Below are positions 7,016 to 13,937 of a DNA stretch of 13,937 bases, in pieces. Source of the stretch: JBFGCT01 sp041581055 (GTDB lineage Bacteria > Actinomycetota > Acidimicrobiia > Acidimicrobiales > Ilumatobacteraceae); contig JBFGCT010000107.1 of assembly GCA_041581055.1 (NCBI GenBank), forward strand, positions 1 to 13,937. Direction: 5' to 3'. The notes below the pieces were generated by a model. The model searched no databases. It had not been told where the DNA came from and was given only the letters and a program-made list of their open reading frames with translations. Numbering within the stretch: position 1 is the stretch's first letter; each line of letters opens with the position of its first letter. A program made the translations under genes and the position numbers.

Positions 7016-7803
7016 TACGCCCAGATGACGAACGTCACCACCTTGTGGCCCTTGCCGAAGTCGCGTTCGTAAAGGGCGTTGCGACCGTTCGAGCGGACCA
7101 ACTGCCCCCACTCACCCGGCGAGCTGAGGTCGCTGCCGGCCAGGCCCCTGCTGCCCGCGCTGCATCCCGGCTTCTTCGGTGGGCACTTCTTCCCGCCACC
7201 ATCGTCCGACCCCGCGTCGAGATGGGCGTAGATCGCTTCGAGTTGGGCGAAATCGTGCGCATTGGGGTGCTGGTTGGACGACGGATCGTTCGTGTAGTCC
7301 ATGCACGTGCCGAGGTTCGGGTTAGTGAAGTTCTCGTCCTGGTGGTCGAGCCCGAAATCATGGCCGATCTCCTGGCACATCACCAGTTGCCGCCACGCCG
7401 CCGTGTTGTACGGCGGCGCCGAGAAATAGGTGTCGTTCATCTTCGCCACGGCGGAGGTGATGTGTCCGCCGGACACCGAGATCGAGGCGACGCCGAGCCA
7501 CCCGGTGTCGCCGTAGAAGTCGCTGCACACCTCGATCCGGCCCGACTTGGCCCGGCACTGGCCCTTGGCCGCGCCGTGCACCACGTTCACGTCGAGTACC
7601 GCCGACTGATCCCAATCGGCGGCGGCCGTCGCCAGATGCCCCGACCACATCGGCGAGACGTTGTCACCGAGGTTCAGCTGAACCGGGTTCGCCGATCGGG
7701 CCCAGTGGTAGTTGTTCCAGGAATGGCCGGCGTCGGCGCCCGCCGGCGCCAGCAAGGTGGCACCGATGACCATGACGGAAAGAATCGTGGCGGTTCTTTT
7801 CAT
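7015..7803 (-). CDS. Secreted metzincin-like zinc-metalloprotease-fold protein with His-to-Gln change in the zinc motif
   Basis: A 262-residue exported protein. Residues 1-25 are a signal peptide: basic MKRT, hydrophobic core ATILSVMVIGATLLAP, then a likely cleavage after AGADA. The mature part contains QEIGHDFGLDH at 144-154, matching the metzincin HExxHxxGxxH pattern except that the first His is Gln144; Glu145, His148, Gly151 and His154 are kept. CMDY at 167-170 fits the Met-turn. Cysteines at 83, 93, 143, 167, 206 and 214 could form disulfides outside the cell. The C-terminal 60 residues after a Gly/Asp linker are of unknown type. The start is ATG at 7801-7803 with GGGGGAA about 13 bases upstream. 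If Gln replaces a zinc ligand the protein may be a weak or inactive protease, a binding protein, or a variant active family; I recall similar CQE-type motifs in other actinobacterial proteins but cannot check. The fold call is fairly sure, activity uncertain. Confidence 0.85.
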   Translation of the reverse strand: MKRTATILSVMVIGATLLAPAGADAGHSWNNYHWARSANPVQLNLGDNVSPMWSGHLATAAADWDQSAVLDVNVVHGAAKGQCRAKSGRIEVCSDFYGDTGWLGVASISVSGGHITSAVAKMNDTYFSAPPYNTAAWRQLVMCQEIGHDFGLDHQDENFTNPNLGTCMDYTNDPSSNQHPNAHDFAQLEAIYAHLDAGSDDGGGKKCPPKKPGCSAGSRGLAGSDLSSPGEWGQLVRSNGRNALYERDFGKGHKVVTFVIWA

Positions 7804-7921
7804 GGCTGTTTCGAATTCCCCCGGTTGGACGCGGCGTCGGCGTGCGGCGTCTTGTCGCGAGCGCGCAGCATAGGTCACGGTGGCGGGGCAGGCCATCAAC
7901 GTCGACAACCGACGAATCGGC

Positions 7922-9349
7922 TCACCGCAGCACGCCGCGCAGCGCGGCGCGCGCCGCGAGGTGGCCGCACATGCCGTGCACGCCACCGCCCGGCGGCGTC
8001 GACGCCGAGCAGATCAGCAGCCCCGGGTCGGGCGTCCGGTACGGTCGGCCGGCGACGGGTCGAAACACGAGTTGGAGGCCATCGTGTGCGCCACCTGAGA
8101 TGTCGCCGCCGACGAAGGCGCCGTCGTGCGCTTCGAGCCACGCCGGCGCGGCGACGTGCCGGGCGAGGACCAGGTCGCGGAAGCCGGGGGCGAACCGCTC
8201 GATCTGTCGCTCGATGGCGTCGGTCATGTCGACCGTCGAGCCGTTCGGCACATGGCAGTACGCCCAGAGCGTGTGCTGCCCCTTCGGGGCCCGTGACGGG
8301 TCGACGACCGATTGCTGCCCGACGAGCACGAACGGCCGCTCCGGGTGCCGCCCGGCGCCGACGTCCGACTCGCCCGCGGCGACCTCCAGGTCGGTACCTC
8401 CGACGTGCACCGTCCCCGCCAGCCGGCACCCCTCGTTGGTCCAGGGCACCGGCCCGCTCAGCGCGTAGTCGACCTTGAACGACGCCGGGCCGTGCCGGAA
8501 TCGCTCCAGGCGCCGGCGGTACCGGGCCGGGAGACGATCGCCGGCGATCCGTGCGATCTGCCGCGGCGCCAGGTCGAAGAGCACGGCGCCGGCGTCGGGA
8601 ACGTCGTCCATCGACTCGACGCGCCGACCGGTCTCGACCGACCCGCCCAGCGTGCCGAGCAACGAGGCGAGGGCGTCGGCGATCCGCTCCGAGCCGCCCT
8701 CCGCCACCGGCCAACCGACGGCGTGGCACGACGCGGCCAACGTCAGCCCGAAGCTTGCCGACAGCGGGTGGTCGAGCGGCAGGAACGAGTGCGCCGCGCA
8801 GCCGGCGAAGAGCGCCCGAGCCTCGTCGCCGTCGAACCAGCGTCGGCCCAGCCAACGCGCCGGCGCGAGCGAAGGGAGGCCGAAGCGGGCCAGCGTGATG
8901 GGGTGCCGCGGGATCTGGGGCAGCGGGCGCATGATCATCGGGACGAGGTCGTCCCACCGCGTCGCGGTCGAACCGATGTGCCGCTCCCATGACCGAGCGT
9001 CGCCGCCGAGGCCGGCCGCGGTCTCCCCCAGGTCGCGCATGGCCACGGCGGCCCGCCCGCCGTCGAGGGGGTGGGCGAGCTGCACCTCCGGGTACAACCA
9101 CCGCAGTCCGTGATCGCCGAGCGGGAGGGATTGCATGATCGGCGACCCGGCCCCGAGGGGGTGGATCGCCGAACACACGTCGTGGACGAATCCGGGCAGC
9201 GTCAGCTCGGCGCTGCGGGTGCCGCCGCCGGGGCGGTCAGCGGCCTCGAGCACGAGCACGGAGCGTCCCGCCATCGCCAGCGTGATCGCCGCGACGAGCC
9301 CGTTCGGCCCGGCGCCGACGACCACCGCATCGGTTCGGTCCCTCACCAT
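7922..9349 (-). CDS. FAD-dependent oxidoreductase, phytoene-desaturase/PYROXD2-like
   Basis: A 475-residue flavoprotein of the CrtI/amine-oxidase-like superfamily. The N-terminal Rossmann motif VVVGAGPNGLVAA (9-21) with Glu35 at the end of the second strand binds FAD; the ERPGG-type motif appears as AADRPGGGTRS at 36-46. The C-terminus has GLLICSASTPPGGGVHGMCG, the second FAD-contacting segment found in PYROXD2-like proteins and carotenoid desaturases. The middle substrate region (LPLDHPLSASFGL, VAEGGSERIADAL) also fits that group. The substrate cannot be deduced; no carotenoid or other pathway genes are near. The ATG at 9347-9349 gives a normal Rossmann start; 35 codons of open frame upstream lack family character and overlap the permease stop. 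The Shine-Dalgarno is weak. It lies 61 bases after the permease on the same strand. Confidence 0.9.
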   Translation of the reverse strand: MVRDRTDAVVVGAGPNGLVAAITLAMAGRSVLVLEAADRPGGGTRSAELTLPGFVHDVCSAIHPLGAGSPIMQSLPLGDHGLRWLYPEVQLAHPLDGGRAAVAMRDLGETAAGLGGDARSWERHIGSTATRWDDLVPMIMRPLPQIPRHPITLARFGLPSLAPARWLGRRWFDGDEARALFAGCAAHSFLPLDHPLSASFGLTLAASCHAVGWPVAEGGSERIADALASLLGTLGGSVETGRRVESMDDVPDAGAVLFDLAPRQIARIAGDRLPARYRRRLERFRHGPASFKVDYALSGPVPWTNEGCRLAGTVHVGGTDLEVAAGESDVGAGRHPERPFVLVGQQSVVDPSRAPKGQHTLWAYCHVPNGSTVDMTDAIERQIERFAPGFRDLVLARHVAAPAWLEAHDGAFVGGDISGGAHDGLQLVFRPVAGRPYRTPDPGLLICSASTPPGGGVHGMCGHLAARAALRGVLR

Positions 9350-9410
9350 CGCCACATCGGGCACGACGTTACGCCGGTACCGACGGCCGCGGTGGACAGG
9401 GCTGCCGCCT

Positions 9411-11727
9411 TCAACGATCGTGGAACAGCTCGGCGACGCCGGTGCGCGACGCACGCCACGCCGGCACCGTCGCCGCGACGTTGGCGACGACCAGCACCGC
9501 AGCGGTCAGCCCGCCGACGAGCCACAGCGCTCCGACGGGCTCCCGAACGATCCCCACGTTGTCCGCCAGCATCTGAAAGACCAGCCGGCCACCGAGGACG
9601 CCGAGCGGGAGCCCGATCAGCGTGGCCAACACGGCCACACACGAGGCCTGCCAGAACACCGTCGCCGCGAGTTGACGACGGTCCGCTCCGAGCGCCCGAA
9701 GCACCGCGAGATCCCGCCGGCGATGGCGAACACCGACCACGAGCGCGTGGACCAGTGCGACCAGCGACAGCACTGCGAGGATCGCGGCGAGCGCGAACGG
9801 AGCGGCGGTCAGGCGATCGAGGGCGACGACGCTCGGCGGCGGCGACAGGACACTTGGCGGCGTCACGCTCACCGTGGCGACGTGCTCCTTGGCGGCCTCG
9901 GACGCGCCCTCGCGGAAGTTGACCATCAGGAGGTTCTTGGTCGCATCGGGCACGAGCGCCGCGTATCCGCCGAACGTCATCGCCGCACCCTCACCGCCCG
10001 TCTCCGTCGTCGTCACATAGCCGACCACCGTCGCCTCGACCGCGCGGGCATCGGGGCCGACGACCTGGACGACATCTCCGGTCCTGCGATCGAGATGGCG
10101 GGCGATCACTCGACCGAGCGCGATCTCGTCAGGGCCCGTCGGCACACGGCCCTCGAGGACGACCGGGAGAAGCCCGCCGCGCAACGCCTCGAACGCCAAC
10201 ACACCCACGTCCGTTCCGTCGATCGCGAGTGACCCGGACGTCGCCGCGGTCAGCGCCGCGACCGCGGGTTCGTCGAGCACCGGCGTCACGATGTCGCCCG
10301 GCGCCGGCAGGAACGGGTTGCCGAAGAACTCGTCGAAGTTCGCGCCCCAACGCGCCGAATCGTCACCGACCCGGACGAGGCTGCCGCCGACGACGAGCGA
10401 GCCGGACAGCCCTGCGAGGCCGAGCGCGATGCCGGCGACCGTCAGCGCCGCCGGGCTCCGGCCGCCGCCCATGGGCGCCGAGCGCGAAGCGCACGCCGGT
10501 GACCAGCGCCGGGGAGGCCCCGGCGCCACCCGCGACATCGGCGAGCCGCACCCGATCGGTCGGCTGACTCGTTCGCCAGCCCCGGCGGGACCCGGCGAGG
10601 AGCGCCGAAGCGACGAGGGTGGCGAGCGTCGCCATCGATCCCACCGCGACGACGACCAGATCGACACGCGGACCCGTGTTCGGCTCCAGGTCCCGAAGCG
10701 GGGCGAGCGGGAACAGCGCCGAACCGGCGTACCCGACGGCGACGGCGACGGCTGACGCGACGACGGCGATCGCGACCGCTTCGGCGACCAGCTCGACCTG
10801 TCGATCACGGTGTCGGTAGCCGAGCGCGTCGAGCGAATCGCGATCGCCCGTCACCGACCGGAAATGGCGAGAGAGGAGCTGGGCGATGACCACCACCGCG
10901 CTCAGCGCCGCGATCGACGTGACGATCCACAGCGCGGTCGTTTGGAACCGGATCGCCCGCCTGGTGTCCGGCCCCACGATCCGCGGGTCGTCCTGGAACA
11001 CTCCATCGCCGCCGGGAAGCGCGCGGACCTCGTCGAGCACCGCGGCTGGATCGACGCCAGGCGCGACTCTGACCTCGATGATCGACGCGATGCGTCCGAT
11101 GTCGCGGTGGGCGGCGAGGAACGACGGGGAGAACACGAGCGTCGGCGACGGATCGTCGAAGTCGGCCGGCGACGCCACGACCCCGGTCACCTCGGCGCTG
11201 AACGCCGGGCCCTCGGCGGCGCCGAAGAAGTCGTTCCGATCGGCCTGGGCCTGGGTGAACGACGAGAACCGCACGCGATCGCCCGGCGCCACGCCCATCG
11301 CCCGCGCCGCCGCCGGATTGACCGTGAACTCGTCGGGCGCGTCGTCGTGCGTGAATCTGCCGGAGACCAGGCGAGCACCGAACGCGTCGTCGTTGCCGGC
11401 GAACGGCAGCGGATCGGGGACGACATTGCCGTCCGCGTCGAGCGGGAACGCGGTGACGAACGTGATGCTGTCGGCGGAGGAGACGTCGGGGAGCCCGTCG
11501 ATCGTGTCGGCCAACGAGAACGCTCCGCTCGCCGGCTCGAACAAGACCAGATCGGGATCACCACCGTAGGCCTCCGTGTACCGATCGGGCGCCGTCGAGG
11601 TCCGGCGTGTGCCGGCGCCGATCGCGAAGACGACACCGATCACGATCCCCGCCAACACCCCGACGGTGAGTGCTCCCCGCCATGCGGTCCGGCAGCGCAC
11701 CCGCAATCTCAGACCGACCCCACCCAT
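9411..11727 (-). pseudogene. MacB/FtsX-type ABC transporter permease, split by a single-base frameshift
   Basis: Membrane subunit of a lipid/lipoprotein or peptide exporter-type ABC system with two FtsX repeats. Reading from ATG 11725-11727, residues to about 418 (ending VTGVRFALGAHG) give TM1 (GALTVGVLAGIVIGVVFAIG), a large extracytoplasmic domain and three TM helices. The natural continuation (GGGRSPAALTVAGIALGLAGLSG) is in another frame, shifted by +1 within 10460-10476, where the minus strand reads CCCATGGGCGGCGGCCGGAG. The second half then has TM5, a second extracytoplasmic domain and three final TM helices (LAAILAVLSLVALVHALVV; ASCVAVLATLIGLPLGVLGG; LWLVGGLTAAVLVVANVAA), ending at TGA 9411-9413. 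One extra base explains the break; together the halves make about 770 residues and eight TMs, normal for the family. An ATG at 10470-10472 begins the second half but has no ribosome site. No ATPase gene is in the window. Confidence 0.9.
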
Positions 11728-11734
11728 CCGTTCG

Positions 11735-11763
11735 ATTCAACAGAAGCCGACCGGCGCGCACAA
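11735..11763 (-). promoter_or_regulatory. Possible promoter of the FtsX-type permease, leaderless arrangement
   Basis: On the minus strand TTGTGC (11758-11763), a 17-base spacer and TTGAAT (11735-11740) resemble a -35/-10 pair (3/6 and 4/6 matches). The -10 ends seven bases before the ATG of the permease and no Shine-Dalgarno is visible, so transcription could begin at or beside the ATG. Matches are weak. Confidence 0.3.
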
Positions 11764-11771
11764 TGGTGGTG

Positions 11772-11788
11772 TCCCGGCCTGACCGGGA
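11772..11788 (-). terminator. Small hairpin after the MBL-fold hydrolase gene
   Basis: TCCCGG (11772-11777) and CCGGGA (11783-11788) form a perfect 6-bp stem with a 5-base loop, 17 bases past the MBL stop codon on the minus strand and upstream of the permease promoter candidate. No T-tract follows. The position is right for ending the cNMP-domain/MBL operon; strength is modest. Confidence 0.35.
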
Positions 11789-11805
11789 GTGGTAGCACGC
11801 AGGCG

Positions 11806-12657
11806 TCAGGATCGACCGAGCGAGATCGTCACGCCTTCCCGCGCCGCCTGCACCACGAGGTTCTCGTCGACGCGCAGCGATCGTTCGATCGCGTCGACCT
11901 CGGCGTCGGTGCGGTCGGGGTCGTGGTGGAACAGCAGCACGCCGGCCGCTCCGCAACGCCGAGCCAGCTCGACCGGATAGTCGGCCGCCGAATGGCCGTA
12001 CGGCGCGCGAGCGGCCAGTTCCGCGGCCGTGTACTGGGCATCGTGAATCAGCAGGTCCACGTCGCGCCCGAGCGCCATCGCCGCCTCGTGGTACGGCCCG
12101 AACCCGTCGGGGCCCGGATCGCCGGCCGACGCCGGCCCGTGATCGGAGAGATAGGCCAGGCTGCTGGCGCCATCGGAGATCCGATACCCGAACGTGCGCC
12201 CACCCTTGTGGGGAATCTCCCGCGCCAGCACGGTGAACCCCTCGACGGAGTGCTCTCCCTCGCCGATCGCCTCGAACGACCACGACCCCCGGAGCCCACC
12301 GGAACCGATGGGGAACGCCGGGGGCGACATGAAGCGGGCGACGACCTCGACGGGATCGACGCCCTGCTCCGGCATCAGCACGCGCGTGCTGGCGTCGGAT
12401 CGGTCCGCGGCCCGGAAGAACGGCAGACCTTGCGTGTGGTCCCAATGGAGGTGCCCGAGGAGGATCGAACCGCGGAACGGGTCGCCGCCGAGGAGCACCG
12501 ACACATTGCGCAGCCCGGTGCCCGCGTCGAGGAGCAGCCGCGGCGTCTCCTCGTCGTCGTGCGTGATCGCGACGCACGACGTGTTGCCCCCGACCTCGAC
12601 GAAGTCCGGCCCGACGGCCGGCGTCGAGCCGCGAACTCCGCAGAGGTGGAGACGCAC
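11806..12657 (-). CDS. Metallo-beta-lactamase-fold hydrolase, phosphodiesterase-like, coupled to cNMP-domain gene
   Basis: A 283-residue MBL-fold enzyme starting VRLHLCGVRGSTPAVG, typical of the PhnP/RNase Z/cyclic phosphodiesterase branch. LLLDAGTG (41-48) precedes the di-metal motif HLHWDH (His69, His71, Asp73, His74). Further candidate ligands are His150 (IPHKGG), Asp172 (YLSDHGP) and His222 (GHSAADY); a C-terminal LLFHHDPDRTD (241-251) is a conserved-looking signature. Reaction by family inference is hydrolysis of a phosphodiester such as a cyclic nucleotide; the substrate is unproven. The start is GTG at 12655-12657: the G is shared with the TAG stop of the upstream gene (TAGTG), and GAGGGAG lies ten bases upstream. 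Translational coupling to the cNMP-domain gene is therefore likely. The frame is open further upstream but that is the neighbour's sequence in another frame. Confidence 0.92.
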   Translation of the reverse strand: MRLHLCGVRGSTPAVGPDFVEVGGNTSCVAITHDDEETPRLLLDAGTGLRNVSVLLGGDPFRGSILLGHLHWDHTQGLPFFRAADRSDASTRVLMPEQGVDPVEVVARFMSPPAFPIGSGGLRGSWSFEAIGEGEHSVEGFTVLAREIPHKGGRTFGYRISDGASSLAYLSDHGPASAGDPGPDGFGPYHEAAMALGRDVDLLIHDAQYTAAELAARAPYGHSAADYPVELARRCGAAGVLLFHHDPDRTDAEVDAIERSLRVDENLVVQAAREGVTISLGRS

Positions 12658-13673
12658 TAGTGGAGCGCTCCCTCGCGGCGGTGCCCTCCGGACAGCTCGG
12701 CCAGCCGCTCGCGGTCGATGCGATCCGACGGGACGACCGCGACCTTGCTGTCGGTGACCGCGCGCAGCGTCGCGGTTCGCGTGCCGCCTTCGAGGACGGA
12801 TCGCTCGCCGAGCACCGAGCCGGGGCCGACCTCGGCCAGCGGCTCGCCGTCGACCTCGACGACGAGCACGCCGTTCAGCAGCAGGAACAGGTCGTCGCGC
12901 TCGTCGCCTTGCTTCACGAGGGTCTTGCCCGCCTTCACCCGGCGGATGTCCGGCTTCTTGCCACCGCGCATGATCGTGTCGTGCAGGCTCCGTTCGAGCA
13001 ACGTCTCGACCTCGGTGACGAGCGCCGGCGAATCCTCGTCGCCCCACGGCGTGCGCCGGCCGAAGGAGTTGTTCATCCACTTCTTGTACTCGGCGACGCT
13101 GCTCTTGGCAACCAGCGAGCCGGCGTGGTCGAAGACCCAGTGGCGCGGGAAACCCGACGCGCCGACCATCGACGCGTCGTGCGTGCCGTCGGCGTTGATC
13201 GTCAACTCGAGCGTGGTCCACACGATCGGGGCGAAGTACTGGATGAACAGCGGGCGCGACACGGCGCGGGGCATCGGCGCGCCGGTTCGGCCGCCGACCG
13301 TCTGCGTGAACCGGACCGAGGTCGCGGTCACCTCCGGCTCGGCCTGGCGGTCGGGCAGTTGTACGGCGGGAATCGTGATCGAACCCACGCCGAGGCCGAC
13401 GGTCGTGGCGCCGATCAGCCCGCCACCCGAGTACCCGTAGCCGGTGATCCGCCCGTCGTCGCCGACCTCGATGTACGCGCCGAGCCGGTTGGCGAAGCGG
13501 AACCGGTCGGCGACGCGCAGCTCCTCGATCGCCGCGTCGACGTCGCCGTCGAAGCGGTCGGGCGGGGGTGGGTCGAAGTGGGCCAACTTCATCCGCGTCG
13601 CCATCTTCCCCATGCCTTCCATCAGGTCGGACGGGATCCATGACACCGTGGTGATGCTGCGCTCGATTCGCAT
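12657..13673 (-). CDS. Protein with C-terminal cyclic-nucleotide-binding domain and uncharacterised N-terminal domain
   Basis: A 338-residue cytoplasmic protein. Residues about 244-325 form a Crp/PKA-type cyclic-nucleotide-binding beta-roll: VKAGKTLVKQGDERDDLFLLLNG, then VDGEPLAEVGPG and a phosphate-binding cassette VLGERSVLEGGTRTATLRA with Gly289, Glu290 and Arg299 retained. No helix-turn-helix follows, so it is not a Crp-like regulator. The first 240 residues are not assigned; they contain unusual runs such as HFDPPPPDRF, FTQTVGGRTGAP and GASGFPRHWVFD, and a segment RTPWGDEDSPALVTEVE. The ATG at 13671-13673 has an excellent AGGAGGA ribosome site eight bases upstream. It shares one base with the downstream MBL gene. 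I believe this two-gene pair recurs in other actinobacteria, from memory. The ligand may be cAMP, cGMP or none. Confidence 0.9.
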   Translation of the reverse strand: MRIERSITTVSWIPSDLMEGMGKMATRMKLAHFDPPPPDRFDGDVDAAIEELRVADRFRFANRLGAYIEVGDDGRITGYGYSGGGLIGATTVGLGVGSITIPAVQLPDRQAEPEVTATSVRFTQTVGGRTGAPMPRAVSRPLFIQYFAPIVWTTLELTINADGTHDASMVGASGFPRHWVFDHAGSLVAKSSVAEYKKWMNNSFGRRTPWGDEDSPALVTEVETLLERSLHDTIMRGGKKPDIRRVKAGKTLVKQGDERDDLFLLLNGVLVVEVDGEPLAEVGPGSVLGERSVLEGGTRTATLRAVTDSKVAVVPSDRIDRERLAELSGGHRREGALH

Positions 13674-13708
13674 GGCTCATTCCTCCTCGCGGACGTGAAA
13701 TCGTGCTC

Positions 13709-13897
13709 TCACCGTGCTCCGACGGGCGCGCCGGCGCCAGGGCGGTGACCGGCATCGGAAGGTGTAGCTGGCACCCCTCCGCCACAGCGGTTGACGCCCT
13801 TCCATCCGATGACCCGCCGCAGCCCGGCGTTGGCGACCAGGTTCGGGTCGTCGAAGGTCGCGTCGATCCGGTCGATAGTCTGCGATACTCGCGTCAC
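13709..13897 (-). pseudogene. Truncated N-terminus of an IS1380-type transposase
   Basis: The GTG at 13895-13897 has AGGAGA eight bases upstream and opens TRVSQTIDRIDATFDDPNLV, then ANAGL. This closely resembles the beginning of IS1380-family DDE transposases (from memory). After residue 26 the resemblance stops: the expected hydrophobic LL.ATLA continuation is replaced by RRVIGWKGVNRCGGGVP and the frame ends at 13709-13711 after 62 residues, far short of the usual 400-500. None of the catalytic core is present. It sits 35 bases upstream of the cNMP-domain gene on the same strand. Probably a scar of an insertion sequence deleted internally or hit by recombination; the breakpoint is about 13819. 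The terminal inverted repeat could lie beyond the right edge. Confidence 0.7.
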
Positions 13898-13937
13898 TGG
13901 AAGTGTCTCCTGGCTGGTCAAACGATCTGGCGTAAGC
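13819..13937 (-). mobile_element. Remnant of IS1380-type insertion sequence, left by deletion
   Basis: This stretch holds the recognisable transposase start, its ribosome-binding site and the 16 bases before it up to the window edge. The breakpoint near 13819 is where recognisable transposase sequence ends. Sequence between 13709 and 13818 is of unknown origin; it might be the other end of the same element or chromosomal DNA. No target duplication can be recognised inside the window. Confidence 0.4.

Noticed and set aside
5292..7028. Long plus-strand open frame opposite tig
   Set aside because: Shadow of trigger factor; no recognisable domain and no ribosome site.
7804..7921. Promoter for the metzincin-like gene
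   Set aside because: TTGATG and TATGCT are visible on the minus strand but about 21 bases apart, too far for a convincing pair.
10810..12660. Long plus-strand open frame opposite the permease and MBL gene
   Set aside because: Same reason: antisense to motif-bearing genes, composition typical of shadow frames.
12657..13673. Crp/FNR-type transcription regulator
   Set aside because: The cyclic-nucleotide domain is at the C-terminus with only about 13 residues after it; no helix-turn-helix is present.

Overview
The window is very GC-rich (by eye about two thirds G+C). It uses many GTG starts and is densely packed. Most genes lie on the minus strand; only two real genes are on the plus strand. 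Read along the minus strand, the right-to-left order tig - clpP - clpX - folC - (insert) - ndk - mreB resembles the proteostasis/folate/division neighbourhood of Actinobacteria. Together with an actinobacterial-looking cyclic-nucleotide-domain/MBL pair and an IS1380-type transposase remnant, this suggests a high-GC actinobacterium, possibly of the Acidimicrobiia (inferred from gene order and style, not proven).

Left part (1-1472): the N-terminal half of mreB runs off the left edge and is interrupted by an in-frame amber codon at a position that is normally Glu. It is followed by ndk, and divergently by a two-CBS-domain protein on the plus strand. Between the convergent CBS gene and folC (1471-1689) is an array of three full and one partial copies of a 62-bp tandem repeat, each full copy carrying a 12-bp-stem hairpin.

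Central housekeeping block (1706-6647, minus strand): folC (with a duplicated start region that creates a 7-codon leader ORF overlapping its GTG), clpX, clpP and tig. tig and clpP overlap by ATGA, so the chaperone and the protease subunit are probably translationally coupled. ClpP and ClpX form the ATP-dependent protease, and trigger factor delivers and folds nascent chains. Divergent from tig is a small basic-tailed protein of unknown function.

Right part (7015-13937), accessory in character: a secreted metzincin-like protein in which the first zinc His is Gln; a CrtI/PYROXD2-like FAD oxidoreductase; a MacB/FtsX-type ABC permease split by a +1 frameshift near 10460-10476; and a one-base-overlapping pair of a metallo-beta-lactamase-fold hydrolase and a protein with a C-terminal cyclic-nucleotide-binding domain. 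At the right edge, directly upstream of that pair, is a truncated N-terminus of an IS1380-type transposase.

The best candidates for something undescribed are the cNMP-domain/MBL operon, the hairpin repeat array, and the folC leader. The mreB stop and the permease frameshift are either genuine gene decay or base-calling errors; the sequence alone cannot decide. I saw no tRNA, rRNA, CRISPR array or origin.
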